Shown here in pieces: positions 1 through 9,497 of a stretch of DNA of 64,000 nt. The position numbers and the translations under genes are program-made. Origin of the DNA: Paenibacillus sp. H1-7 (lineage in GTDB: Bacteria; Bacillota; Bacilli; Paenibacillales; NBRC-103111); contig NZ_CP031168.1 of the NCBI RefSeq assembly GCF_022354825.1, forward strand, positions 6,759,501 through 6,823,500, written 5' to 3'. The notes beneath the pieces are model-generated. The model made no database searches. It was not told the DNA's origin and saw only the letters and a program-made list of their open reading frames with translations. Numbering within the stretch: position 1 is the first letter of the stretch; every line of letters starts with the position of its first letter.

Positions 1-1728
1 CGTCACGGTAATCGTGCTGCCGAACGCAGCTCTCTCTACGGATTTATCAGCTGAATCCTTCTGTATGAAGCCGATAAATCCCCCGGTATACAGCGTGCGT
101 TGGCCGCTCACGGTAATACCGCCCTTGCTGTTGACGTTGGTTACGGCCCCGGTTTCCTTAGCGTAAGCGGTGTTGGCTGTAATCCCGCCCGTATAAACAC
201 CGATTCCGCCGTTCACGGTGATCGCTCCGTTGTTCTCATAGGCGTTGCTTGCCGTATGCTCCAGCAGCAATCGCTGGCCTGCGAATCCGACAAAGCCGCC
301 GGTATACGCATTATCCGGATACTGCTCATCACCGCCGGACACATTGATGGTTCCGCTATTGCGTATGGTACCGTTATTGAAAGTGACCGTACCGGACGCT
401 TTGCCGATCAACCCGCCGGTATATACCTCTTTATTGCCTGTCGCTTCCATAGCGACCTGGTTGTCGAAGCCTTGAATCCAAGTAAAGCCGCTGTTGATCA
501 AACCGGCAATCCCGCCGGTGTAGACGTTCTCCCCGCCGTGGTTCGTGACAGGCTTCGTGCTTTTGAACACTACGTCGAACACCTTATTGTCCTGCTCGGC
601 CCCTATGGCACCGATCAACCCTCCGGCATAGGAGCCGTCTGCTTGAGGAGCTTGGATGGCGATGGCTCCATTGTTGGAGCTGTTTTTGGAAAATCTCACC
701 TGAGCAGCCGCTTTGCCGATCAATCCGCCTGCATAGTTGATGTTCCCGTTCTCCGCCGTAACGGAACCGTTATTTTCGAACGGCGTGCTTTCCTCGTCCA
801 TAACCACGTTACCGAAAGCAAAGCCTACGACTCCGGCTGCGTACACATCGCCGATGCCGCTGCTTTTGGCAAGAATCGCTCCGTTATTCGTCAATTTCTT
901 GAGCTTCAGGCCCTTTAGAGACGCGTGACCTATCAAGCCGCCCGCGTATACGTTAATCCCGTTGACGGTTACAGCCCCTTTGTTCACGGAGTTGGACAAG
1001 TCCCCTTCGCCCTCTCCTACAACGCCCCCTACAGCAGTCTGCGATTGCGTCGAACGGACCTGAATCGGAATGTTGTTCGTAATGCCGTAAACGGTGCTGT
1101 GATTGGTCATTTTCCCGACCGCAGCCCCTACGTAGACTTCACTTGCTGCAGCTCTGAGGGTTGAAGCCGTTTTGGCGCTCGCCGTACCTCCGTATACACT
1201 GTATACGGCCGTTTTCACCGAATACACGCTGCGCAATACGGTCTGTGTCTGCGACGCCTGTATATCTATTGTTCCGTTGTCAAAAATAAATCCGCCGACG
1301 GTCCCCCCGTTCATAAACCCGATGAGTCCCGAGTAAGTCCGGTTTTCCGTCAGTTTCATCCCGGAGATGGTAAAGGTAGCGCCGTTCTTCGCGATCAGCG
1401 TTCCTTTAAAAGGATATGTTTCTGTTCCGATAGGAACCCAGGAATATGCGGATAAATCGAGATCGTTCTCGATAGCGATAATTTTACCTTCAAAACCGTA
1501 CAAATCCTTGGTGCCTTCGTTAACCAGCTTCGCAACACCGGCTAATTGAGCAGCATTATGGATTGAGTAGCTGGGAAAAACAGGATCGTACCAGCTCGTA
1601 TCCGCATGCTCATCCCAGCTGCTGCTGTCCGCGTTTGCAAAAAAAGCTCCGGACCATGCCAAGATGGCTGCACATACTATAGCAATTACAATACCGAAGA
1701 TTGATTTTTGCTTCACAGTTATGTTCAT
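1..1728 (-). CDS. Exported surface protein with YTGG/GLUG-like repeats (3' end outside window)
   Basis: The ATG at 1728 opens a 576-codon frame that stays open to the window edge, so the C-terminus is missing. The N-terminus (MNITVKQKSIFGIVIAIV..., then AWSGAFFANA) is a signal peptide or membrane anchor. The rest is a series of about ten repeats spaced roughly 40-50 residues, each ending in a variant of YTGGLIG (YAGGLIG, YTGGFVG, YTGGIAG, YAAGVVG) and preceded by a short asparagine- and glycine-rich stretch such as NNGAI. This resembles the GLUG-type repeats of bacterial adhesins, which form beta-helix-like stalks. It is the last of three surface-protein genes on this strand, 80 bp after the SLH protein gene. 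A cell-wall anchor could lie in the missing part. Adhesion is an inference. Confidence 0.75.
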   Translation of the reverse strand, partial: MNITVKQKSIFGIVIAIVCAAILAWSGAFFANADSSSWDEHADTSWYDPVFPSYSIHNAAQLAGVAKLVNEGTKDLYGFEGKIIAIENDLDLSAYSWVPIGTETYPFKGTLIAKNGATFTISGMKLTENRTYSGLIGFMNGGTVGGFIFDNGTIDIQASQTQTVLRSVYSVKTAVYSVYGGTASAKTASTLRAAASEVYVGAAVGKMTNHSTVYGITNNIPIQVRSTQSQTAVGGVVGEGEGDLSNSVNKGAVTVNGINVYAGGLIGHASLKGLKLKKLTNNGAILAKSSGIGDVYAAGVVGFAFGNVVMDEESTPFENNGSVTAENGNINYAGGLIGKAAAQVRFSKNSSNNGAIAIQAPQADGSYAGGLIGAIGAEQDNKVFDVVFKSTKPVTNHGGENVYTGGIAGLINSGFTWIQGFDNQVAMEATGNKEVYTGGLIGKASGTVTFNNGTIRNSGTINVSGGDEQYPDNAYTGGFVGFAGQRLLLEHTASNAYENNGAITVNGGIGVYTGGITANTAYAKETGAVTNVNSKGGITVSGQRTLYTGGFIGFIQKDSADKSVERAAFGSTITVT

Positions 1729-1808
1729 TTTATACCGCCCCATAAAATAGTTAAGCTTGCAGCAGACAACCCGCACTCCTCCTCGCGATTCGTGCGGGTC
1801 CGCAACCA

Positions 1809-4800
1809 TTAATGCTCCATTATCCACCGGTCCAGTCTAACCGCTATCGCAGCTGCCTGTGACCTTGTCAACGCATCGTTCGGATGGATGACTCCGTTCT
1901 CTCCTTCGATGATGCCGTTTTTGATGCTGAGTGCTACCGGCTTTCTAGCCCAATCCGGGATCGATTCATCGTCGCTGTATGCTTCAAGAATCCGATTCAC
2001 TTCTTCATCGCCGATGTCATTGCTTAGTCCTAGGACGTCCAACATGCGGCCGATCATCGTCATCGCTTCCACCCTGGACAGCGTGGCATCCGGTCCGTAG
2101 GAGCCGTCGCCAAAGCCGTTAACGATACCGAGCTGTGCTGCAACGGCGACACTGCGGTAATACCAATCGGCTTTTTCCACATCGGCAAAATTCGCGTCCG
2201 CCTTCTTATTCATCATCCCGGCAACCCGAAGCAGCATTGTAGGATACTCTGCTCTAGTCACCTTGCTGTCCGGCTCGAACTTCCCGTCGCTGCGGCCCAG
2301 CACGAACAATTTGCCTGAAGCTTGATCGATGCTCGTTTTGCCCCAGAAGCCGTCCTCCACATCACCGAACGATTTGCTGCTGCGGATGAACATCAGATTG
2401 CCCTGTCCTGTCCATTTCACATCGGCATACGTTTGTTGTCCTGCTGCCGAAGCCTGCTTCCATGGCAATGTCGTCCATTGGCCGTTCGGGTCTCGCAGTA
2501 CGACCGCGGTCATGCCGTCAGCATATACCGGTACGGTCACTCGAAGATACGAATGCTGATTGACAGCCGGTATGTTCGTTTCCAACGATACGCCTTCGCC
2601 TTCTGCAAGAAGGGTGCCTTCCACCTCAACCGCCATATCGCGTAATGCTTGCTTCGCGTCATCGCTGTTGCGGCCGATCATGATTTCCAGCTCACGGTCC
2701 ATTCCCGCAATCATATCCGGCGTAATGACCAATTTGGCCAGAGGCACGTTTAGGATGATGCTTTTGTTGGCAGCAACAAGCTGCTTCATTGCTTCCTGCT
2801 CTACCCGGAACGTGAAGCTTTCAACTGTTCCATCCTGCGATGCAATCGTGATGTCGCCGCTGCCGGCCGCTTCCACATCTTTTGCCGTAACAAGCGCCGT
2901 TACTTTATTGTTGACTTTATCTACAATCAGAGACTTGTCGTTGACCGTGACGCCTTCGGATCCTACCGGCAAGCTGATGAAGCCGCCACCGCCTCCACCT
3001 CCGCTTGATCCTTTGAATACGTTGGCGGTCAAAGGCTTGGAGATGACAGCCATAGCCTGCTTGCTTCGGTCTACAGTTCTTTTGGCGACAACTACCGTAT
3101 CGCCGGACACAGCCGCAACCTCGCCATTATTTGGAAGTACATTCCAATCAATTAAACTCTGCTTGTACGTTGGCATCGTGACAGCTGTATTTTGGGAAAA
3201 GACCTTGTAAGCCAATTCTTGATCGGTCATATCTCCAGCCGCTGTTACGACGACCTTGGTTATTCCCCTTTTGCCAATGATTTGCTCCGTATGGGCGGTG
3301 ATGCTCTCCATTCTACCCGCTGCGGATACGACCATCATTGATTGGAGCGTAACATTATCGGACACATGGTATTCCGCTTGAATGATGTTCGACCCTTCTG
3401 CTGTGGCTAAGACCTGCTCGTTATCCAGCTTGACCGTATCTCCCGCATACACGGTAAAGCTCAATTTGCTGCGGTCCTCGGCGCTGAGAGGAAGCTCTTT
3501 GAATTTCGGCTTTCCTGCCGCGTCCTTGCCGTCCGGATAGCGGAGCGACGCCTCAATAGCTTTTTGTTCCCCCGGCTCTAAAGAGTCCATCTTTTTCAGG
3601 ACGAGCGCTACCGGCACTTCGAACTGGTCGTTCGTTACCGAGACGACAGCTTTATTGCCATTACCTGCCTTGTCCCGGGCGACGAACGTCAGCTCTGATT
3701 CAGGACTTGCAGCGGATACCAGTTCCACTTGCCCTTGGAAGCTTCCGTTGTCCGATACCGTAAGCGGTGTTTCCTTCACCACTTGCTTTTGTCCGTCCTT
3801 CATTACGGCTTCCTGAATCGTTACACTTGCATCGTTGGACGTTTTTCCGGCCACCTGTACTTTGCCGCTGCTCGTACGCTGTCCGGTTAACGGCTCGTCG
3901 ATATACAATGTCGGAGCGATCTTATCGACGGTCAAATAGAGCATGGTTAATGACATATCTTTCGTCTTCTTATTTCTGGCTTTCAACTCAATCGCATAAG
4001 GCCCGTCGACATCGAACTTATCCAGCTCCAACGTCCCGCGACTGCCTCCGTCTTCATTAACGAAGCTTACTTTGCCGAGCGATTGATCGGAATAGAATGC
4101 TTCCAATTCCATATCCTGCTGATCCGAGAACAATTCAATCGACTGCTTCGCCTGGTTCGTCAGCACTTCCATATGGGACGCATATGGTCCTTCCTTGGAT
4201 GCGGACAAGCTCGGCTTGACCGGTATCGGCAGCAGCTTCTTCACACTGTCCGCTCTGGCTGCAAAATGGTAATTTTCGTTTTTGTCAGCTTCCTTTGTTG
4301 CTTTGACTGTGGCGGAAACTCCCAGTACATATTCCTGACCGACCTGCAGTCCCGTATATTTTACGTTCTCAGTGTCAACGGTTTGGCCTTCCAGGCTGTT
4401 TGTATGAATCTCGTTCGAGGTCGACATCGCTGTCCAGCCTCCCACAAGAATGCCCTCATATTTGCCAGTAGCCGGATTCCAGTTCTTTTCCAGCTCCTTC
4501 TCGGTCAACAGCGTATCCCCAAAGTTCCGGTATATATCCAGACGGCCGTCCCGTTCCTGCAGAGCTTCAATTTTGTAGCTGTGCTCGAACTGCTCCTGCC
4601 CCGCCTTCTTCGGCGACGGCTTGAAGGAGAGTGCGAACAAGCCATTGCCCGCAGGCTCAATCTCGACATCACTTACTTCCTGAGGAGCAAGCGGATCGAT
4701 GATTTCGAACTTCTCCGCCGATGTCTTCGTATCGAACGTATTGTCCGACTTCAGCTCGGCACGCAAATAATAGTCACCCTGCTGCAGCAAGCCTCGAATG

Positions 4801-7800
4801 TCTTCCTTACCGCCAAGCAGCTCCACATTCGTTACATCTATTGTTATACTGCCGCTTGCTGCACCGCCGGTTGCTTCGCCCACAGCCACATCTTTGGCAA
4901 TGAGCAGACCCGGATCGCCCGGTTGCAGTACATCCTGCCCGTTTTCAAGCTTCGTCGTGTCGTTTGTAACAGCATCTTTGGCAAGAAACAGATTGATCTT
5001 GTCCCCCGGTTTTGCATTGTCTACGGTCCATGACGCTTGGAACTCGTTAACGTTTGAGCTGCTTTTCTCAAGACGAACATCCTTCAGCTTCGGTGCCATC
5101 GGAATGTTCATCAAACGGGTTTCTATCGACGATGCCGAGGTCAGCGTCCAGTTGCCTCCTTTTTTCGTCTGCTCGTGCGGGATAATGATATATGCTTTTC
5201 TTACATCAACTTGATCCTTCTCATTGCTTGAAGCCGGCAAAAACTGCGTAAACGCATTGGCCGAAGGATTCGTATTCGTGTTGTCGAAAACGATCGGATA
5301 CGACATGCCTGACGCGTCCTTCATAGCAAGTGCGGGCACGTCATTCTCCGTATATTCCACTTCAACGATCGCATTGCCGGAAACGCCAGTCATAGGAATT
5401 TCGTGCACTCTGCCACTGTTCTTGGACGTGATGCCGCCGATACCGGCACTCATAACGCCCGAGCTCATCACACTCATGCCTTCATCGACTTTGTGATACT
5501 CGATTTCATGGCTGGCTTGTTCGGAATCGATCCAAGACGTGGCTACCGTCTGCATCCCTTGCCCGATGACGAGCAGCTTTGGCCCGCGCTCCGGATCCTC
5601 GATCAGCAAATGAACTAATCCATCCGGCAAATTCTCATCCGAGGTGCCGAATTCGACTCCGCCGCCCCAATAGTAGGTGATTCCCAAGGATATGAACAAA
5701 ATCCCGATGCTGCCCCACAGCTTATCGTTGTTAACCCCGAGGAACACGCTCGAAAGCGGCATGCCGCCTACCACAGGCACATCGTTCGGAATTTGCAGTC
5801 TCGCGCCGATATATCCCTCGAAGTCGGTCCGCTTCTTCTCCAGATTTTGTCCGACGAATATGCCGGCTTTCCCCATGATGATATTCCAGCCGCCGATATT
5901 CACTTCCGCTTCTACACGGACGAACCATGGAGTGACCCACTGCGCTTCCAGCAGCGCCATGCTGATCATTTCCATTAACTGACCATCCTCTGGCTCTGGA
6001 ACGGTGGAGAAATCCATTTTGCCTTGCAGGGCAATGCCCGTACGCTTCAGCGTCAAATCGATGTCGCCAAAATGATACGCCGGTGCAATACCGAATCTCG
6101 TGCTGACTCCCGCCTGAATGACCAGAGGGAACGGATCGTCCTTCGTGCCGCCTGCGATGGTATCGGCCAGCTCACGTACAGCCCCGCGAACGGCGGTCAA
6201 GTACGTAGCCCCGGTAACGAGCACGCCCGGCTTGCCGAGTGTCGTACCGAACGCGATAACGTCAGGCAAAATACGGCCGTCGTCCACCTTTTTCAAGGAA
6301 AGCTCCGCCTTGATTTCGAGCATATTTTTCAGCTGTGCATCGAATTTCAGTCCATATCGGTTCGATACACCCTCGACCGGTTGAACATAATGAACGATGT
6401 TGATTTCCCCGCTCGGCTTTTTCGGTCCGTCTTCCTTCTCCGCTTCGCCTTCGGGCTTCTTGTCTTTGGGCTCGAACAGTCCCAGCTCCTCGTTCAAATC
6501 GAACTTCAATCCGGCGTCAACGCCGACGAATCCCTTATCGTTAAAAATAACGTTGCGTACTTCCGCCTCCACGACTTTCATGGAGATTTTACCGCCGAAG
6601 GAAATGCCGCCCTCGCGTAAAATAAAATCGTTGAAGGAAAAACCGAATCCGGAAAAAATAAAGTTCGGCGGTGCAAACAAGCTGTGCTTGTTGAAATAAA
6701 CATGAGGAATCATAAGCTGACGCATCGGATTCAGCCTGTCACCGAGCGATCCTACCGCCCAGCTGATCGAGCCGTTCAGACTGTCGTCCTCCTCATTGTC
6801 CCCGCTGTCCGGGAACGTTTCGTTCTCGATGACGTAGCCTTCACCAAGCGACTTATCGAAGCCGTTGAAGAAGTCCAGCGTCCATTCTCCTTGATGGAAT
6901 ACAAATCCGCTGTTCGCCACACTCAGCTTTCCGTCTCCCTTGACGAACAAAGTGTCAAAAAACGGTATTGTATATCCGTTCATCCGCTGCTGCGAGCCGA
7001 ACAGGTCGAGCTTGCCCCGGACAAACACCATATCTTTGCCCTTGTAAGCAACCGAATCGTTAATGATCGCCGGCTCGGTCTTCGTATCGACGATCACCTG
7101 CATATCATTGCCGGTGCCAACTTCTTTGATCATCCCGCGCACGACAACCAGCTGCTCGCGGTCCTCATCCTCGAAAAACTCTTCCATCTCTTCGTCGGAA
7201 GCAAACATCCGGTAATTATAAGCAGGCGTCTCTGCCAATGCTTCTTCGCCCAAATATTCCGAAAGATCAAAGTTCGGATCGACGGCCTTACTCGCCATAC
7301 CGACATACTGCTTAAGATCCTTATAAGCCGTTACGACACTGAACAAATCGGTGCCTGCTTTGAAAGGCTCTCTCGGATACGCTTCGTTAATCTCTTCCAG
7401 CAGCTTTCCATTCAGCGATATCGGAGCATGACTCAAATCGACCATTTGCTTGTAAATCGCCAATATGCCCGCTTCGCGGATCCGCGACTCTTCATTGTCC
7501 GTTACAAGGAAGGTCTGTGCCGTCGTAATATCGTACAGCGCTGCGATGTCCTCGTCGCCTCCGGTATCTCCCTTGTAATCAATTTCCACTTGATATTCGC
7601 CAAGAGGCAGCTCCGGTCCGAGTCCGTCTTGAATTACTTTTCCCGTTGAATCGACCAACGCGCCGCCACGGTAAGTGATCCGCATATCTCCCGAAAAGCC
7701 GTCGTCGGTCGGCTGCAAAATGACCGAGCTTTTGACCGGTACTTTATACCGTTCGCCGCTCATCTTGTTTCGTAAATACAGATCAAAGTTCGGGTCGCCG

Positions 7801-9425
7801 TTCTGATTCCCCGTATTGTAAGCGTCGATGTTCGTAAGGTTGACCGTCACATATTTCACATCGCTGCTGTACAGCTCCTTGGGTGACATCCCGTAGGCGT
7901 ACGTAGCTGCAGCTTGCCCAACGGGTGGCAGCAAAATAAAGTTTGCTTTGCTCGACTCATACTGAGCCTTGATTCCTTCATCCTCAACCCCGTCCAGCTT
8001 CGCTTGGGTTTCCGGACTTTTTGCCGTCAAAATGTATTCTTTGGTCGTCGGCCACGGTCTTCCTTTGGCCAGCACCTTGTAGGAAGCCGTTACATAATCG
8101 CCGGGCTTGTACTTGGGCTTGATTCCTTGAGCCGCTTCCTCCGGCGTCGCCGTTTTGCGGAACTCCAGCTTCTTGCTGCGATAAGCTTCCGTCGCCACTT
8201 TCCCGTCAGGGGTTCGTACGATACCGCCCTTCTCGTCCAGCTTGACGAAGCTCAGCCCGCTCTCCAGCGTCATTTCCACTTCGATGTTGGTATGCTCCAT
8301 ATGGAACATATCCAGATTCTCGATCTCCGCCGTAATATCGAATACTCCCTCGTCAACATAAGCGCTGCCGTCCTCCAGCGTCGCCAGCTGCTGAACCGGA
8401 TCCATATAACGGATTGAGAAAATCTTGTCCGGCTCTATGATTTCGCCCAAGCCGTACACCGTTTCAAACGATTGCACCCCTTGATTCGGCAGAGCCTCCG
8501 GCTCCCAATAAAAAGCTACAGCGGAATCCGCACTGCCGTAATCGTTCGTATCTCTTGTAAAGTCAAGGTTGCCGTTAGGCTTGTAATCCCATTTCGTATT
8601 GGCCAAGCCGTTCCAATGGCCTACGATCATTTTGTCCACGATGTGGACGTTGTTTTCCGCAAAGTTGTTAAAGCCGTAGGCAATGACATTCGTGGCAAGC
8701 GGATTGGTCAAATCGAGCTTGTCTCTCATCACCCAATAAGGCGGAATTTTATAGTACGCCCGGTCTTCCTCGGAAATATCGGGGTTATTCTCCGGGTCGT
8801 GAACCAACGTTCTTTCTACAGTCAGAGGCGCTTTGTACGCTGTTCCGATCTGGAACTGCGGTCCGTCATTGCCTGCAACCATCGTATCCAGCAAAATCCG
8901 CGAGCCCAGCTCGACCTGAGCGCCGCTTCGATTGTTTACCTCATAGCGGACGTTGACATTCCCCGCGTTCTTCTTGTCTGACGCCGAGGCATACAGCATA
9001 ATGATCTGTTTAATATACACGCCTTTTATGGACCAGACGGTCTCGATCTGTTTTGTACCGTTCGTATTGTTAACGATTCGTGGCTCCGTAATTTCCGAGA
9101 AAAAACCCGGTGCAAACTTATACGGATTGCCGAATATATAATCGGTACCGTCGATGCGGAACGTCGTGAAGGACGTTTCCGGGTCGTCCCCGCCGAACAG
9201 CAGATTCACATTCTGGTCCTTCTTGCGGATCGGCTGCCCTTCGATGGTCCGGATGCCGAACCGGCCTGTGGCATTATCTACCGTCACCTTGATAAAATCG
9301 TTTTGCAGCTCCGTTACCTCAGGTGCGCTTGCTGCATTCGCCAAGGCCGACGTAATTCCAGTCATTGAGGTCCATATCAATAGAAACGCGAGGCATAAGG
9401 CCGCCGTTTTTCTGACAAGCTTCAC
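1809..9425 (-). CDS. Giant S-layer homology (SLH) domain surface protein
   Basis: The product has 2538 residues. It starts at a GTG eight bases after AGGAGG. Residues 1 to about 32 form a signal peptide (MKLVRKTAALCLAFLL... ending SALANAAS). Residues 2351-2538 contain three SLH modules (motifs FGDVEDGFWG, FADVEKADWY with FGDGSYGPDATLSR, and IPDWARKPV with HPNDALTRSQA). SLH modules bind secondary cell-wall polymer, so the protein should sit on the outer wall. The central part has several beta-sandwich-like stretches, including an Ig-like segment with AGNGNKAVVSVTN. A run of seven glycines lies before the region leading to the SLH modules and looks like a flexible linker. It is followed by the YTGG-repeat gene and preceded (72 bp) by another giant surface gene, so co-expression is likely. 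The ligand or substrate is unknown. Confidence 0.85.
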   Translation of the reverse strand: MKLVRKTAALCLAFLLIWTSMTGITSALANAASAPEVTELQNDFIKVTVDNATGRFGIRTIEGQPIRKKDQNVNLLFGGDDPETSFTTFRIDGTDYIFGNPYKFAPGFFSEITEPRIVNNTNGTKQIETVWSIKGVYIKQIIMLYASASDKKNAGNVNVRYEVNNRSGAQVELGSRILLDTMVAGNDGPQFQIGTAYKAPLTVERTLVHDPENNPDISEEDRAYYKIPPYWVMRDKLDLTNPLATNVIAYGFNNFAENNVHIVDKMIVGHWNGLANTKWDYKPNGNLDFTRDTNDYGSADSAVAFYWEPEALPNQGVQSFETVYGLGEIIEPDKIFSIRYMDPVQQLATLEDGSAYVDEGVFDITAEIENLDMFHMEHTNIEVEMTLESGLSFVKLDEKGGIVRTPDGKVATEAYRSKKLEFRKTATPEEAAQGIKPKYKPGDYVTASYKVLAKGRPWPTTKEYILTAKSPETQAKLDGVEDEGIKAQYESSKANFILLPPVGQAAATYAYGMSPKELYSSDVKYVTVNLTNIDAYNTGNQNGDPNFDLYLRNKMSGERYKVPVKSSVILQPTDDGFSGDMRITYRGGALVDSTGKVIQDGLGPELPLGEYQVEIDYKGDTGGDEDIAALYDITTAQTFLVTDNEESRIREAGILAIYKQMVDLSHAPISLNGKLLEEINEAYPREPFKAGTDLFSVVTAYKDLKQYVGMASKAVDPNFDLSEYLGEEALAETPAYNYRMFASDEEMEEFFEDEDREQLVVVRGMIKEVGTGNDMQVIVDTKTEPAIINDSVAYKGKDMVFVRGKLDLFGSQQRMNGYTIPFFDTLFVKGDGKLSVANSGFVFHQGEWTLDFFNGFDKSLGEGYVIENETFPDSGDNEEDDSLNGSISWAVGSLGDRLNPMRQLMIPHVYFNKHSLFAPPNFIFSGFGFSFNDFILREGGISFGGKISMKVVEAEVRNVIFNDKGFVGVDAGLKFDLNEELGLFEPKDKKPEGEAEKEDGPKKPSGEINIVHYVQPVEGVSNRYGLKFDAQLKNMLEIKAELSLKKVDDGRILPDVIAFGTTLGKPGVLVTGATYLTAVRGAVRELADTIAGGTKDDPFPLVIQAGVSTRFGIAPAYHFGDIDLTLKRTGIALQGKMDFSTVPEPEDGQLMEMISMALLEAQWVTPWFVRVEAEVNIGGWNIIMGKAGIFVGQNLEKKRTDFEGYIGARLQIPNDVPVVGGMPLSSVFLGVNNDKLWGSIGILFISLGITYYWGGGVEFGTSDENLPDGLVHLLIEDPERGPKLLVIGQGMQTVATSWIDSEQASHEIEYHKVDEGMSVMSSGVMSAGIGGITSKNSGRVHEIPMTGVSGNAIVEVEYTENDVPALAMKDASGMSYPIVFDNTNTNPSANAFTQFLPASSNEKDQVDVRKAYIIIPHEQTKKGGNWTLTSASSIETRLMNIPMAPKLKDVRLEKSSSNVNEFQASWTVDNAKPGDKINLFLAKDAVTNDTTKLENGQDVLQPGDPGLLIAKDVAVGEATGGAASGSITIDVTNVELLGGKEDIRGLLQQGDYYLRAELKSDNTFDTKTSAEKFEIIDPLAPQEVSDVEIEPAGNGLFALSFKPSPKKAGQEQFEHSYKIEALQERDGRLDIYRNFGDTLLTEKELEKNWNPATGKYEGILVGGWTAMSTSNEIHTNSLEGQTVDTENVKYTGLQVGQEYVLGVSATVKATKEADKNENYHFAARADSVKKLLPIPVKPSLSASKEGPYASHMEVLTNQAKQSIELFSDQQDMELEAFYSDQSLGKVSFVNEDGGSRGTLELDKFDVDGPYAIELKARNKKTKDMSLTMLYLTVDKIAPTLYIDEPLTGQRTSSGKVQVAGKTSNDASVTIQEAVMKDGQKQVVKETPLTVSDNGSFQGQVELVSAASPESELTFVARDKAGNGNKAVVSVTNDQFEVPVALVLKKMDSLEPGEQKAIEASLRYPDGKDAAGKPKFKELPLSAEDRSKLSFTVYAGDTVKLDNEQVLATAEGSNIIQAEYHVSDNVTLQSMMVVSAAGRMESITAHTEQIIGKRGITKVVVTAAGDMTDQELAYKVFSQNTAVTMPTYKQSLIDWNVLPNNGEVAAVSGDTVVVAKRTVDRSKQAMAVISKPLTANVFKGSSGGGGGGGFISLPVGSEGVTVNDKSLIVDKVNNKVTALVTAKDVEAAGSGDITIASQDGTVESFTFRVEQEAMKQLVAANKSIILNVPLAKLVITPDMIAGMDRELEIMIGRNSDDAKQALRDMAVEVEGTLLAEGEGVSLETNIPAVNQHSYLRVTVPVYADGMTAVVLRDPNGQWTTLPWKQASAAGQQTYADVKWTGQGNLMFIRSSKSFGDVEDGFWGKTSIDQASGKLFVLGRSDGKFEPDSKVTRAEYPTMLLRVAGMMNKKADANFADVEKADWYYRSVAVAAQLGIVNGFGDGSYGPDATLSRVEAMTMIGRMLDVLGLSNDIGDEEVNRILEAYSDDESIPDWARKPVALSIKNGIIEGENGVIHPNDALTRSQAAAIAVRLDRWIMEH

Positions 9426-9497
9426 ATTCGTACCTCCTATCCTTTGCTCATTCGGTAAGGGAGCAATGACGCTCCCTTACCTGTTTTTTACTGCGGA